NCBI RefSeq assembly: GCF_000834635.1 | Contig: NZ_JXQV01000011.1 | Location: forward strand, 62,001 to 126,000 | Length of the DNA stretch: 64,000 bases | DNA from: Agrobacterium tumefaciens | GTDB taxonomy: Bacteria > Pseudomonadota > Alphaproteobacteria > Rhizobiales > Rhizobiaceae | Reading direction: 5' to 3' | In this document: positions 33,713-42,844 of the stretch, piece after piece | How positions within the stretch are numbered: the first letter of the stretch is position 1 | How the letters are laid out: every line of letters starts with the position of its first letter | Position numbers and translations under genes: made by a program | The notes under the pieces: model-generated | The model's input: the letters and a program-made list of their open reading frames with translations, nothing else | The model's database searches: none | What the model was told of the DNA's origin: nothing

Positions 33713-34768
33713 CTAGGTCTTTTTAGACCGTGAAGGCCGTCTAATAGACTTTGCGGCAGGACGTTTTCGGGCTTCCGCTTCCAGTTCTTCAATCCTCTGA
33801 CGCATAGCCGCCTCGTCGCCGTAAGAAACAGAGGTCGGCGGCTTCTCAGGTGCGAGCTGTTGCGTCGGACCTGCAAGAAGCTTACGTTCAGGAGCCATGA
33901 TTTCGCGAGGGGAGTTCACGGCTCTAGCATCAAGTTCGGGGATGGTTGCGCCAGCCTCAATGAACTTGGTAGAAGCAGCCAGCACCTGTCGGCGCAAAAT
34001 CTCTCCTTGCTCTGGCGACATGGCTTTGTTCTCGACCATATGGTTAATCGTCTCGTAAACAGGTAAGGATTCCGCAATCAGCTTCAGATTTGCTTCCTGC
34101 TGTGAGTGGCCATGAAAAACGATACGGTCCCAAATCCCAAATATCAATTCTTTAACAGAGTGAATTATCTGTGGGACGCCAGTGAAATCGAAAGATTTGT
34201 CACTCCCCGAATCACAAGATAAAATTACGATGTCTGTTGCGTCCAACCCATGTATAGAAGCGTAGGCTTTGTAAAAACTATCAACAGCCTCAATCGCAAA
34301 AGCAATTCTAGCCGGAGACGAGAATTGTTCGCTAGTTTCCGGCAAGATAAGTGTAAGAATCTCCTTGTCACGCAGGATCAGCGGGGCTTTCGGGTCATTC
34401 GTTAAGACAGTTTCAAGCCGTTCGCTTCTCAGCAGATCGGAAAAACGATCAGCTATCGCATACGCTTCCTGTATACGACCATAAATGCCATAGACTTGCC
34501 CACTAAAAGAATCCCCTGTCTTATCAACAAAAAGCGCCCAGAATTCTGCAGTGTAAAGTTGGTGCAAGCCGAGTTTTGCAAGGATAATTTGCTCATCTTC
34601 AGAGTAACTATTGTACGCCAAAGATAACTTTTGGAATGCCGGGAGTATGCTAGGTGCGCTATCTCTAGTTTCGCGCTGAATAAGCTTAGAAATTATTTCA
34701 GATGCTTCAGAATGTCTTAAGTCAGACGCTATCTTTTCTAAGCCATTGATTATCGTTTTACGCCGCAT
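33713..34768 (-). CDS. Hypothetical accessory protein
   Basis: I do not recognise a family in this 351-residue protein. It is mainly helical, with an acidic middle and a basic C-terminus (KRPAAKSIRRPSRSKKT) after a short coiled coil (AAMRQRIEELEAEARK). One segment, ATDIVILSCDSGSDKSFDFT, might be a beta-alpha nucleotide-binding-like unit. GC content is clearly lower than in the late genes, a sign of separate origin. It is coded leftward near the right end of the prophage. Confidence 0.6.
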   Translation of the reverse strand: MRRKTIINGLEKIASDLRHSEASEIISKLIQRETRDSAPSILPAFQKLSLAYNSYSEDEQIILAKLGLHQLYTAEFWALFVDKTGDSFSGQVYGIYGRIQEAYAIADRFSDLLRSERLETVLTNDPKAPLILRDKEILTLILPETSEQFSSPARIAFAIEAVDSFYKAYASIHGLDATDIVILSCDSGSDKSFDFTGVPQIIHSVKELIFGIWDRIVFHGHSQQEANLKLIAESLPVYETINHMVENKAMSPEQGEILRRQVLAASTKFIEAGATIPELDARAVNSPREIMAPERKLLAGPTQQLAPEKPPTSVSYGDEAAMRQRIEELEAEARKRPAAKSIRRPSRSKKT

Positions 34769-35377
34769 TTATACCCCCGCAAACTGCTTGTACCTGTAGT
34801 TTACATAAACTGCTGAAATATTGATTAATTAGAAACAATGCGGGTGGAGCCGATCAATGAAATCTGTTCTTCGGCTTGGGGCTTGGGTCCGATGACACTG
34901 GCTGGTATGCACAGCTTACGAAATTGCATCTTGTACCTCATCAAAACGCACCAATTCTCATCAAGAGGTGAGGCGCGCGCGTCGGGTTTCGCAACAAAAT
35001 CAATGGGAGTTATCGGCTGGCTTGGTGGGGGATTTCGTTTTGATTAAGCAAGTAAAAAACGCCGAGAAAACAACGGTTTAATTAGATTTTATTTGCCGAT
35101 TTATTGGTGTCCACGAGAGGGATGCTATTCGAAGGAGAGCAAAGCAGCCTTCCGCTCAGTTACAACGCACGGCTTGTCAGGCTGCATACGCTTTTCGGGT
35201 GATGGTATATAAACCATCACGCGGTAATCTACCGAAACTTATCTGGGGGGGCTGACGTGATCGGTCTTCTGCTACCATCCCCCAAAAGTTTTACGGCGGT
35301 ATTGAAAACATTATCGAATTTCGTGCCGATTTGAGCTAGTTTTACACTTAAGGCATTGATCTACAGGTGATAGATCA
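34769..35377. other. Gene-free region next to attR
   Basis: No convincing gene is seen in this 609-base stretch; a 69-codon frame at 34838-35047 has no family features. It contains several dyads: GTGATGGT/ACCATCAC (35199-35220), CGGTA/TACCG (about 35222-35234) and TTGATCTA/TAGATCAA (35356-35378, touching the tRNA fragment). These could be integrase or excisionase arm sites, or operators. The 34769-34850 part is AT-rich and should hold the promoter of the leftward gene. Confidence 0.5.
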
Positions 35378-35424
35378 AGCTTCCCAAGCTGAATACGAGG
35401 GTTCGATTCCCTTCACCCGCTCCA
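35378..35424 (+). other. attR: 3' fragment of tRNA-Gly(CCC)
   Basis: The fragment contains AGC, the anticodon loop TTCCCAA (35381-35387), stem GCTGA, variable region, T-arm GAGGG TTCGATT CCCTT, acceptor strand CACCCGC (35414-35420), T and CCA (35422-35424). No D-arm or 5' acceptor (GCGGGTG) is present upstream. Only three bases of the 5' anticodon stem are kept, so identity to the tRNA starts near 35378. The polarity puts the integrated element to the left, as the phage genes are. A T-run just after it is the natural tRNA terminator. Confidence 0.82.
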
Positions 35425-35628
35425 GTCGTTTTTTGATAAAGCTCAATCAGGCGCGCCGTCGGCGGGCTTCCTGCCAAGGACGCTTTGTTACCTTCAGCGC
35501 GTGTGGTGGGCCATTAGACATACGCTGTTGCTTCTGCTCCGTCGTTGAAATACTTGAGCAGTTCTTTCGATCTTCATTTCTGTTTTTATTGCATTTCAAA
35601 ACGGCATATCACGCACGTTAGGCAGCGT

Positions 35629-36846
35629 ATGTCTGCCGGTTCGTATTTTCAGGCTCGCATGGTTTTCAAACAGATCAGACATCTGCTTCCCGTTCTGGCG
35701 ACGGCAGGCATGGTTATTGGGGTGCATGGGCTGCAACTGACTTTGGTTGCTGTGCGGGGTGCGTCTCATGGGTTTTCTGTCTCCCTCATCGGGGTCATGA
35801 GTGCGGTTTACAGCCTGGGTTTTGCGATCGGGTGCCTGTGGGCTACGCGGCTTTTGGGCCGGTTCTCCCACAGCCAGATCTTCACGATATTGGTGACGGT
35901 TGCGGCATCTGTCGCGGCAATGATGGCATCGACTGCTGAGCCTGCCATCTGGATCGGCCTGCGGTTGGTATCAGGTTTCGCCTATGCTGGTCTGCTGGCG
36001 TTGATTGAAGGTTATATCAACGCGAACGCCTCCAATTCCCACCGGGCGCAGATATTGTCGATCTACCGCTTTGTCACTTTGGGTGCGGTGGCTGCGGCAC
36101 AATATGCCATCCCTCTTGTTGGCGTGAACAGTTCCGCGCTTTTTCTGCTGATTTCGGCTGTGCTGGTCGCAACGCTGCTTCCATTTTCCCGCGTTAAAAC
36201 CGCTGGCTCTGCCGCTGCGATAACTCGTCGTTTTGATCTTTCCACCGCCTGGCGCATCAGCCCGTTGGCAGTGCTGGGCTCTATTGCGGCGGGCATGACG
36301 GCAACCACCTTTCGCTCCACCGGGCCGGTCTACGCACATCTGGTTGGGATGACACCAGCCGGTATCGCAACCTTCATGAGCGCGGGTCTGATGGGCGGGT
36401 TGATTCTGCAATATCCTCTCGCCTTCTTTTCAGATCGAATGAACCGCATCGCGGTCATTGTCGTCACGCTCATGGGGGCGGTGGCCGTGGCGGGGTTTCT
36501 GTCAGCCTTTGCTGATACCAACACGATGCTCAACATGATCGGCATCGCCATCTTCGGAGCATTCAGTTTTCCGGTCTATGCCCTGTGTTCCGCGCATGGA
36601 CATGATCGCGCAGGCCACGGCCATGAAAACGTCGCCCTAGCGGCATCCCTGCTGTTCTTCGTATCTCTGGGCGGCGCGCTCGGCCCCTTGCTCGTCTCTG
36701 CGCTCATGCAGCATGCGGGGCATGCGGCCTTCTTCCTTTACATGATGTCTGTTCACGGATTCATGGGTGCCTATGCCGTCTATGCTTTGACGACAGGCGA
36801 TTTGAACAAAAGCGGGGAAGCGCCTAGGCGTTCGTCAGTGCCCTGA
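35629..36846 (+). CDS. MFS transporter
   Basis: This 405-residue protein has about twelve membrane segments and the major facilitator layout (first half LLPVLATAGMVIGVHGLQLT, loop WATRLLGRFSHSQ; second half SPLAVLGSIAAGMTATTF). It resembles YcaD-type MFS proteins. Substrate is unknown. Start 35629 is taken; ATG 35659 is also possible. It is the first chromosomal gene after the prophage, and its 3' end overlaps the convergent AraC gene by 23 bases. Confidence 0.85.
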   Translation: MSAGSYFQARMVFKQIRHLLPVLATAGMVIGVHGLQLTLVAVRGASHGFSVSLIGVMSAVYSLGFAIGCLWATRLLGRFSHSQIFTILVTVAASVAAMMASTAEPAIWIGLRLVSGFAYAGLLALIEGYINANASNSHRAQILSIYRFVTLGAVAAAQYAIPLVGVNSSALFLLISAVLVATLLPFSRVKTAGSAAAITRRFDLSTAWRISPLAVLGSIAAGMTATTFRSTGPVYAHLVGMTPAGIATFMSAGLMGGLILQYPLAFFSDRMNRIAVIVVTLMGAVAVAGFLSAFADTNTMLNMIGIAIFGAFSFPVYALCSAHGHDRAGHGHENVALAASLLFFVSLGGALGPLLVSALMQHAGHAAFFLYMMSVHGFMGAYAVYALTTGDLNKSGEAPRRSSVP

Positions 36847-37813
36847 TCCAGCCATCGAAATCAGCGGCGGATTTGCTGTCTTTTGCCGCCTGCGTTTCGC
36901 TGAGCTGACGCCGGTACTGGCCGGGAGACATGGCGAAAAGGTCTGAAAATGTTCGTATGGCGTGGCTTTCGCTGGCAAAGCCAACCTGGTGACACAGAGT
37001 GCCCACGCTGAAACGGCCCATATCCGGTCGTGCAAGCAGCTGGCGCAGCTTCGTTGCTCTGGCCTTTTGTATGTGGCGGGAAATGCCGCCCGCAGACTTG
37101 AAAAGATCATAGAGACGTGTGCGGGAAAGATTGGCCTTCTTGCTCAGCCATTCGGGAGAGAGGTTGCGGTCGGCAATGTGCGCATCGATCAGAAGCCGCA
37201 CACGTTCCACGGCATCGTTAGGGTCTTTGGGTTGCGCAGTGTGGCTCGTGTCCAGCGCCAAGGCCAGCGCCTGCCGAAACATCTGCGTCACGCGCCCGGC
37301 AGCGGCCATGTCATCATGCAAGGGGCGCCGCACCAGTGATGCCATGAGGTCGGCCAGAATGAAGGCGTTGCCACCTTTGAGAACCGTGCCGTGCAGGTTG
37401 CGGGCATCCGTATCCACGGTGCTGACCAGATCTGCCGCGACAGAAAACGTGACATAGTGACAGTCCGTCATCATCGTGCGTTGCGCTTGTGTGGTGTCGA
37501 AGAGAACAATGTCTCCTGCCGCAACAGAGCGCGTCGCGTTCGGCGTTTCCACCTGTAACTGGCCGGAAAGATTGAGCTGCAAGGTAAAATGTTCGAACCC
37601 GTCGGCGCTTGCCCGGCGCAAGGAGCGTTCATGCGCAACATCGTTCAGCTTGCGCTCGAACATCACGAGCTTCCCCAGGCGCGATGCCTTCACCCAGCCA
37701 CGGAACCCAGGGCCATTGGTGCTGACATCAGAACCTCCCGCATAAAGATCGCGATAGGCATCAAAACTGTCTTGATGTGGCAGGGATGCGCTGTCGAACA
37801 CGAAGGATGTCAT
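36824..37813 (-). CDS. AraC-family transcriptional regulator
   Basis: This 329-residue protein has an N-terminal cupin-like AraC-binding-like domain (FEHFTLQLNLSGQLQVETPN) and a C-terminal AraC domain with two helix-turn-helix units (LSPEWLSKKANLSRTRLYDL and VGTLCHQVGFASESHAIRTF) ending in the usual PGQYRRQ. It is convergent with the MFS gene and divergent from the autotransporter gene 256 bases away, so it may control that gene. The gap 37814-38069 is AT-rich (TATTATAATATT) and should hold promoters. Confidence 0.88.
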   Translation of the reverse strand: MTSFVFDSASLPHQDSFDAYRDLYAGGSDVSTNGPGFRGWVKASRLGKLVMFERKLNDVAHERSLRRASADGFEHFTLQLNLSGQLQVETPNATRSVAAGDIVLFDTTQAQRTMMTDCHYVTFSVAADLVSTVDTDARNLHGTVLKGGNAFILADLMASLVRRPLHDDMAAAGRVTQMFRQALALALDTSHTAQPKDPNDAVERVRLLIDAHIADRNLSPEWLSKKANLSRTRLYDLFKSAGGISRHIQKARATKLRQLLARPDMGRFSVGTLCHQVGFASESHAIRTFSDLFAMSPGQYRRQLSETQAAKDSKSAADFDGWIRALTNA

Positions 37814-38069
37814 AATAAGCCTTGAAATATTATAATATTCAAAAATACTATTTTCTCATGCAGTGAGTATAAAATAAGAAAAATGATCCAATAATCTTTT
37901 TATACTTTGTTGTCCCGCAACAAATCGCCTGCCGGGACGTCCAGACAATGAATACGGACGCTCAGACATATTCGAAAACCAGCCATACGGATAGATTTGT
38001 CGCAGATTTTTATATCCGCGCTGAATCTAAACTATGCGGTTGCAGCAATATGCAGGGGAATGAAGCGAA

Positions 38070-40307
38070 ATGACGATGACATCAGGTAAGCCAGATCATG
38101 GCATGTCCAGAAACACGCGCAGGCTTTTCAGCACAACATCATTGATTGCGCTGGCGCTGGCCGCATCGGCGGCGTTTCCCCTCAGCGTGCAGGCCATTGG
38201 CGGTACGCCAGCTCCTGACACCTCCAATACCAGCGCAAACACGACCTTCGACCAGTTCACGCAGCCTGATGTGGTTTATAATCCTAAAATTATCGGTCTC
38301 AGTGGTGATGGCTCCACATTGCTCGTGACAGGCTATGGCGAGCTCGGCTACCTTCCCTATTTGTGGAATGGTTCTGCGGGATCATCGCCAGTCATAACTA
38401 GCCAATTTAATGCATCTGATATCAATGAAGACGGTTCCGTCTATGTTGGGTCGGGACTGAGCAAAGCCTACCGCTTCAAGAATGGTGTCGTCGAGGATCT
38501 GGGAACATTAGGGGGAGCTTATGCTTATGCGAGTTATGTGAGCGATGATGGCAACGCCGTTGCGGGTCAAGGTTATACGGCAAATTCGGACTTTCACGCT
38601 TTATACTGGTCGACTACATCGGGTGCCACAGCGGATGGTGTCATGGTGGACATCGGCACGCTCAATGGAGATTCGAGTTCAGACGTCTACGCCATCAGCG
38701 GTGACGGGACCACGGTCGTCGGTGTGTCAGGTGATGAGGCCTACCGTTGGCAGGTGGGGGGGACGATTACGGGCTTGGGAGTGCTCGGGGGTGACGGATC
38801 TTCCAAAGCCTTGGCCGTTTCAGCCGATGGTAGCGTTGTCGCGGGTACGTCAACTGGCGGAGTCGACAGGGTCTTCCGCTGGACGGATGCGGGTGGAATG
38901 CGAGACATCGGGAATCTGACTCTCGCGGATGAGGATGCTGGCCAGGGCATCAATTTCGGCCGAATGAGCGCAGACGGCAGCACGATCGTTGGCTCGGTGA
39001 ATGTTTCTCCTGACAACAAAGATCCGAGCTACACCGCTGCCTACCGTTGGCATGTGGGCAGCGACGGCATCACCGGAACCATGCAGAATCTGGGCGGCTT
39101 TGGTGGGGACTATGCCAAGGCCAGCGCCGTGAACGCAGATGGCAGCGTCGTCGTCGGCTCTGCAAATGACACCAACGGCTTGTACCACGGTTTCCGTTCG
39201 ACGGAAGCGACCGGCTTGACCACCGTTGAAGACTGGTTGCGCGCCAATGGTGCCACCATTGCGGTGGACACGACGGCAACAGCAGAATCAGTCTCCAACA
39301 ATGGCAATGTCGTTGCGGGCATGACCCAGAACGGCCAGTTCTACTATGCCCGTGTCGATGCCCTCGGCGCCGGCATCATCACGCCTGAACAGTTCTTGCC
39401 AACCATTCAGAGTGCGGCGGCCACGCCCACCACCACGCAGCTTGGTTCTGCCAACACCGCCATGTTCGGTGCTCAGGGCAGCCCGATGCGCAACTTGCTC
39501 AATGCCGGTCAGCGTTCCGCCTGGGGCACGGTGGATAGCGGTTATGACAAGAGCGATGCTTCCGATGGTGGCTTCGGCCTGGGCGAAATCGGCATGGGTT
39601 ATGGCATTGCCGATGGTGTCACAGGGCGCTTTGCCATCGGTGGCACCTATACCAACCAGGATCTGGAAGGCGGCGGCGATTTCAACTTCAAGGGTTTCTA
39701 TCTCTCGCCTGAAGTCACGGCCAATGTCGTCAGCAATCTCTATGTGACGCTGGGCGGTTATTATGCTGGCGGTAAAATGGACATTCACCGTGGCTATATG
39801 AATGGCGGCGCGCAGGACTTCTCCAACGGCAACACGGATACGCAGACCTTCGGCGGCAAGCTGCGCTTTGACTGGCTGGATGCGGTCACGATTGCCGATA
39901 CCGCCATCTCGCCTTACATCGGCCTGTCGCGTGCCAACAGCAAGGTGGATGCCTACACGGAAAGCGGCGGCTCCTTCCCGGTCGCCTATGACGAGATGAG
40001 CGATCACGCAACGATTGCCCGTCTGGGTGCGGACTACGTTCACCCGCTGAGCGACAGCATCACGCTTCTGGCCCGTACGGAAGTTGCCCATCGCTTCGAG
40101 GACAAGTCTTCCGCCACAAGCGCAAACATTCTCGGCCTGTCATCGGTTGACCTGCCCGGTCACGATTTGAAGCAGTGGTGGGTTCGCGGCGGCCTCGGCG
40201 CAGAATTCGCTGTTGGCGGCGGCACAGCATCGCTGATGGTCAACGCATCCACCGAAGGCGGCGACCCAAGCGTTTGGCTGCGTTCCGGCTGGAAGGTCAA
40301 CTTCTGA
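38070..40307 (+). CDS. Autotransporter with HAF repeats
   Basis: This 745-residue protein begins with a signal peptide (SLIALALAASAAFPLSVQA, cleavage before IGG). The passenger has about seven repeats of the HAF type, such as EDLGTLGGAYAYASYVSDDG, ISGDGTTVVGVSGDEAYRW and AVSADGSVVAGTS. They should form a beta-propeller-like or solenoid domain. The last 270 residues are an autotransporter beta-barrel ending in aromatic Phe (GWKVNF). It should be exposed on the cell surface and may act in adhesion. Codon use changes near 39400, where GC rises. Confidence 0.87.
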   Translation: MTMTSGKPDHGMSRNTRRLFSTTSLIALALAASAAFPLSVQAIGGTPAPDTSNTSANTTFDQFTQPDVVYNPKIIGLSGDGSTLLVTGYGELGYLPYLWNGSAGSSPVITSQFNASDINEDGSVYVGSGLSKAYRFKNGVVEDLGTLGGAYAYASYVSDDGNAVAGQGYTANSDFHALYWSTTSGATADGVMVDIGTLNGDSSSDVYAISGDGTTVVGVSGDEAYRWQVGGTITGLGVLGGDGSSKALAVSADGSVVAGTSTGGVDRVFRWTDAGGMRDIGNLTLADEDAGQGINFGRMSADGSTIVGSVNVSPDNKDPSYTAAYRWHVGSDGITGTMQNLGGFGGDYAKASAVNADGSVVVGSANDTNGLYHGFRSTEATGLTTVEDWLRANGATIAVDTTATAESVSNNGNVVAGMTQNGQFYYARVDALGAGIITPEQFLPTIQSAAATPTTTQLGSANTAMFGAQGSPMRNLLNAGQRSAWGTVDSGYDKSDASDGGFGLGEIGMGYGIADGVTGRFAIGGTYTNQDLEGGGDFNFKGFYLSPEVTANVVSNLYVTLGGYYAGGKMDIHRGYMNGGAQDFSNGNTDTQTFGGKLRFDWLDAVTIADTAISPYIGLSRANSKVDAYTESGGSFPVAYDEMSDHATIARLGADYVHPLSDSITLLARTEVAHRFEDKSSATSANILGLSSVDLPGHDLKQWWVRGGLGAEFAVGGGTASLMVNASTEGGDPSVWLRSGWKVNF

Positions 40308-40333
40308 CGCAGCCAAGGCCTGATGATCCCTTT

Positions 40334-40361
40334 AAAACCACCGAAGCAATTCGGTGGTTTT
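40334..40361 (+). terminator. Rho-independent terminator of the autotransporter gene
   Basis: AAAACCACCGAA (40334-40345) pairs with TTCGGTGGTTTT (40350-40361) around a GCAA loop, ending in T residues. It closes the autotransporter transcript 27 bases after the stop codon. Confidence 0.85.
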
Positions 40362-40498
40362 CTGTTTCGGTGCACCAAATCACCGATGCGTGATCGGTTT
40401 TTGGTATCTGTCAATACAAAAAATTAACATTTCCACTTTTTTGGAACAAAAGCTTGCTGGGGCACGTTGGTTTTGCAAATAGAATAAAGGAATTACCA

Positions 40499-40822
40499 AT
40501 GTCCAAAATGGTAAAACTGGTTACTCTCGCTGCAATAACCCTGGGCTTCTCGGCCGTCACGACGATCCCGGCCCATGCGCTGAGCGTAATCGCGCCTGCC
40601 TATGCGGAGCAGGCTCAGCCACAGGGTGGAACCTATGATAGCACGCCTATTGCATTTAGCAGCGGGGCCGCAGCAAGTGCAAGCGCTGCCAGCATGTCCT
40701 TGTCGGCTGAGGAAATTCAGCACGTGACCTGGTGCGCTACCCGCTACCAGTCCTATCACGCAACCGACAACACCTATCAGACCAAGCAGGGCGCGCGTGC
40801 CGAGTGCCAGTCACCCTATTGA
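40499..40822 (+). CDS. BA14K family protein
   Basis: This 107-residue protein has a signal peptide (VKLVTLAAITLGFSAVTTIP, then AHA) and a C-terminal BA14K motif (HVTWCATRYQSYHATDNTYQ, with a later Cys before SPY). BA14K proteins are small secreted or membrane-anchored lectin-like proteins of Rhizobiales, first known as a Brucella antigen. It is a lone gene between the terminator and the convergent glycosyltransferase. A longer start at 40454 lacks a ribosome site. Confidence 0.82.
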   Translation: MSKMVKLVTLAAITLGFSAVTTIPAHALSVIAPAYAEQAQPQGGTYDSTPIAFSSGAAASASAASMSLSAEEIQHVTWCATRYQSYHATDNTYQTKQGARAECQSPY

Positions 40823-40850
40823 TCAATCGATGCTCGGTTGAGCAGTATAT

Positions 40851-42797
40851 TTACACGGATTTCGACACAGGCTTGTGGGGCGTTTTGTTCCACACAAATG
40901 GCTTATAGCGCAGCTCGAAAACAGCCTGCCACGCCGCGGCTGAGAGCATCAGCCAGTAAATAGGCGTCGCCAGCCATCGCCTTCCGATCAAACCCCTTTC
41001 ATGATCTATCATCGCCCGCGTCCCCATCAACAGGAAGACGGTGTAGCTGGCGAACATGTTCAACGTGTCCACGGTCACAAGGGCGAGTTGGCTTGGCGAG
41101 AAGGCAGCAAAACCATCAAGCCAGAGAGTGCGGCCAACCGACATCAGATAGATGATGAAAAGCGGGTGGGTGAGGGCAGACAGAAGCATGCCGCCGATGA
41201 GAAGCTGAAAGACGAGATAGGCTTTCCAGCCCATGTCCCGCGCAATGGTCAGCGGTGAACGCATCATCACCAGCCAGGTCTGCAGCCAGCCCTTGAACCA
41301 ACGGCTGCGCTGGGCCAGCCAGACAGAGAGGTCGGTCGGTGCATCCTCCAGCGTCTGATAGCTGATCACATCAGAATAATAGCCGAGCCGGTAGAGCCGC
41401 ATGCCAAGATCCGCATCCTCGGTGACATTATACGGGTCCCATGCGCCCACCTTGCGTAGGATCGACGTTCGGAAATGGTTGGATGTGCCGCCCAGCGGGA
41501 GAGGCATCTTCATCCGGGCCAGCGTCGGCAACATGCGCCGGAACAGCGCTGAATATTCCAGTGAAAAAGATGATGTGAGCCAAGACGCATCGGCATTGCT
41601 GATAATGAGCGGTGCCTGAAGACACGCCAGTGTCTCGGACCCATCGCGAAACCGCGTATAGGCTTCGCGCAATTGCTTGGGGTGCGGTCTGTCTTCGGCA
41701 TCATAGATTGCGGTGAACTCGCCCCGCGCGCCAGATAGAGCGTAGGTCAGGGCTTTCGGCTTCGTGCGCGGCAGCGAGGGCGGAACGGTGACGATTTCGA
41801 AATGCGGCCCAGGGCAGGTGCGCCGAATTGCGGCAATCGTGCCCTCGTCATCCGCCTCGCAAACAAGCTTGATGTCCAGACGGGATCGAGGCCAGTCCAT
41901 CCGGTTCAGAGCGGCCACGAGCTGTTCAACAACCGCCTCTTCGCGGTAAAGCGCCACAAGGATCGTGTAGACGGGCAGCTCTTCCTCGCGGGTCGTCTCA
42001 ACCAGCGCCAGTGTGCGCCTGTCCGGCTGAGATCGCAGCGGCAGAAGCCGAAACAGGATCGCAGCCATATAGAGTGCCGCCGTCACGATGTGCAGAAGGT
42101 GAAACGTTGTGGTGGGAGAGAGCAGCAGCGCGCCGATGAGAAGTGTAACGCCGACGCCGAGCAGAAAGCCCTGCTTGCCATGCAAGGTGATGCGCGCCGA
42201 AAAATGTGGTGTTGCATCGAACAGGGCATTCACGGTTTGGCGTGTCCGCCGTTCAGCCCCGGCATGCCACACCGCGTCGCGAAGTGCCGATGGTGTGGTC
42301 ACGACCAGATCTTCACGCAAGCCGGGCGTCGTTCCAAGCGCATGTTTTAATCGCTCGATGCTGCTGACATCAGGCACGATTGCCATATAGGGGGCGGCAT
42401 CGTGAGGCCGAAGGCGCACCATGCGCGCTTCCATAAGCTGCACATCCAAAGACGGCGTGTCTACCACCAGCGCCCCATTCAGCTGTGGTTCAAACGGCAG
42501 GCGCAGATACCGGGCGAAAGCGCCGAAATAGGAATCTTCCGTTACCATTCCACTGGAAATCACCTCCGCCTCGAAGGTGGAGCCGTTGCGCCGGGCGCGG
42601 GCGGAAAATGTCTCGATATAGGGCTTGCCAAGCCCCAGCGTCTTCAGAAACTCTGTTTCGGCACTGTCTGGCTGGTGGCTGTCGATGCCGGATAAAAGAC
42701 CGTCGTCGGAGCGGTCACTGACAACAATATCACTCCTGACAAGCATCGCTTTTCGCGATTCTTGTGTATACTCATCAAAACGCAACGCCACTATCAA
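40851..42797 (-). CDS. Family 2 glycosyltransferase (membrane, processive type)
   Basis: This 648-residue protein has a GT2 domain with VYTILVALYREE, a DxD-like AIYDAEDRPHP, TEDADLGMRLYRLGY and QRSRWFKGW, the D,D,D,QxxRW set of cellulose-synthase-like enzymes. Two N-terminal hydrophobic segments (near LLGVGVTLLIGALLL and LLHIVTAALYMAAILF) and about four C-terminal ones form the membrane part. The first 170 residues resemble the type II secretion ATPase N-terminal domain found in some rhizobial GT2 proteins. The polysaccharide made is unknown. The start may be 42797 or 42746. Confidence 0.83.
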   Translation of the reverse strand: MIVALRFDEYTQESRKAMLVRSDIVVSDRSDDGLLSGIDSHQPDSAETEFLKTLGLGKPYIETFSARARRNGSTFEAEVISSGMVTEDSYFGAFARYLRLPFEPQLNGALVVDTPSLDVQLMEARMVRLRPHDAAPYMAIVPDVSSIERLKHALGTTPGLREDLVVTTPSALRDAVWHAGAERRTRQTVNALFDATPHFSARITLHGKQGFLLGVGVTLLIGALLLSPTTTFHLLHIVTAALYMAAILFRLLPLRSQPDRRTLALVETTREEELPVYTILVALYREEAVVEQLVAALNRMDWPRSRLDIKLVCEADDEGTIAAIRRTCPGPHFEIVTVPPSLPRTKPKALTYALSGARGEFTAIYDAEDRPHPKQLREAYTRFRDGSETLACLQAPLIISNADASWLTSSFSLEYSALFRRMLPTLARMKMPLPLGGTSNHFRTSILRKVGAWDPYNVTEDADLGMRLYRLGYYSDVISYQTLEDAPTDLSVWLAQRSRWFKGWLQTWLVMMRSPLTIARDMGWKAYLVFQLLIGGMLLSALTHPLFIIYLMSVGRTLWLDGFAAFSPSQLALVTVDTLNMFASYTVFLLMGTRAMIDHERGLIGRRWLATPIYWLMLSAAAWQAVFELRYKPFVWNKTPHKPVSKSV

Positions 42798-42844
42798 CCA
42801 CCGGTAAGGTGGTTGCCCCTAAATTCCCCAAGCGGATCATATCT

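Larger units (their letters stand above)
1..35424. mobile_element. Prophage (right part), lambda-like head and P2-like contractile tail
   Basis: A near-continuous set of phage late genes runs from a NusG paralogue through terminase, head, baseplate, sheath, tube, tape measure and lysis genes, and ends at a tRNA-Gly 3' fragment that I take as attR. The left end, with the integrase, repressor and replication genes, is not in the window. The head module is of lambda type (GpA terminase, gpW, gpB-type portal, DUF2190 cement) and the tail is a myovirus tail in P2 order (V, W, J, I, fibres, FI, FII, E/E', T, U, X, D). An amber codon in portal may make it defective. Confidence 0.93.

Noticed and set aside
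34838-35047. 69-codon forward frame near attR
   Set aside because: There is no ribosome site and no family features, and the region is rich in short repeats and AT.
35367-35621. 84-codon frame across the tRNA-Gly fragment
   Set aside because: It reads through the tRNA remnant and has no protein-like features.
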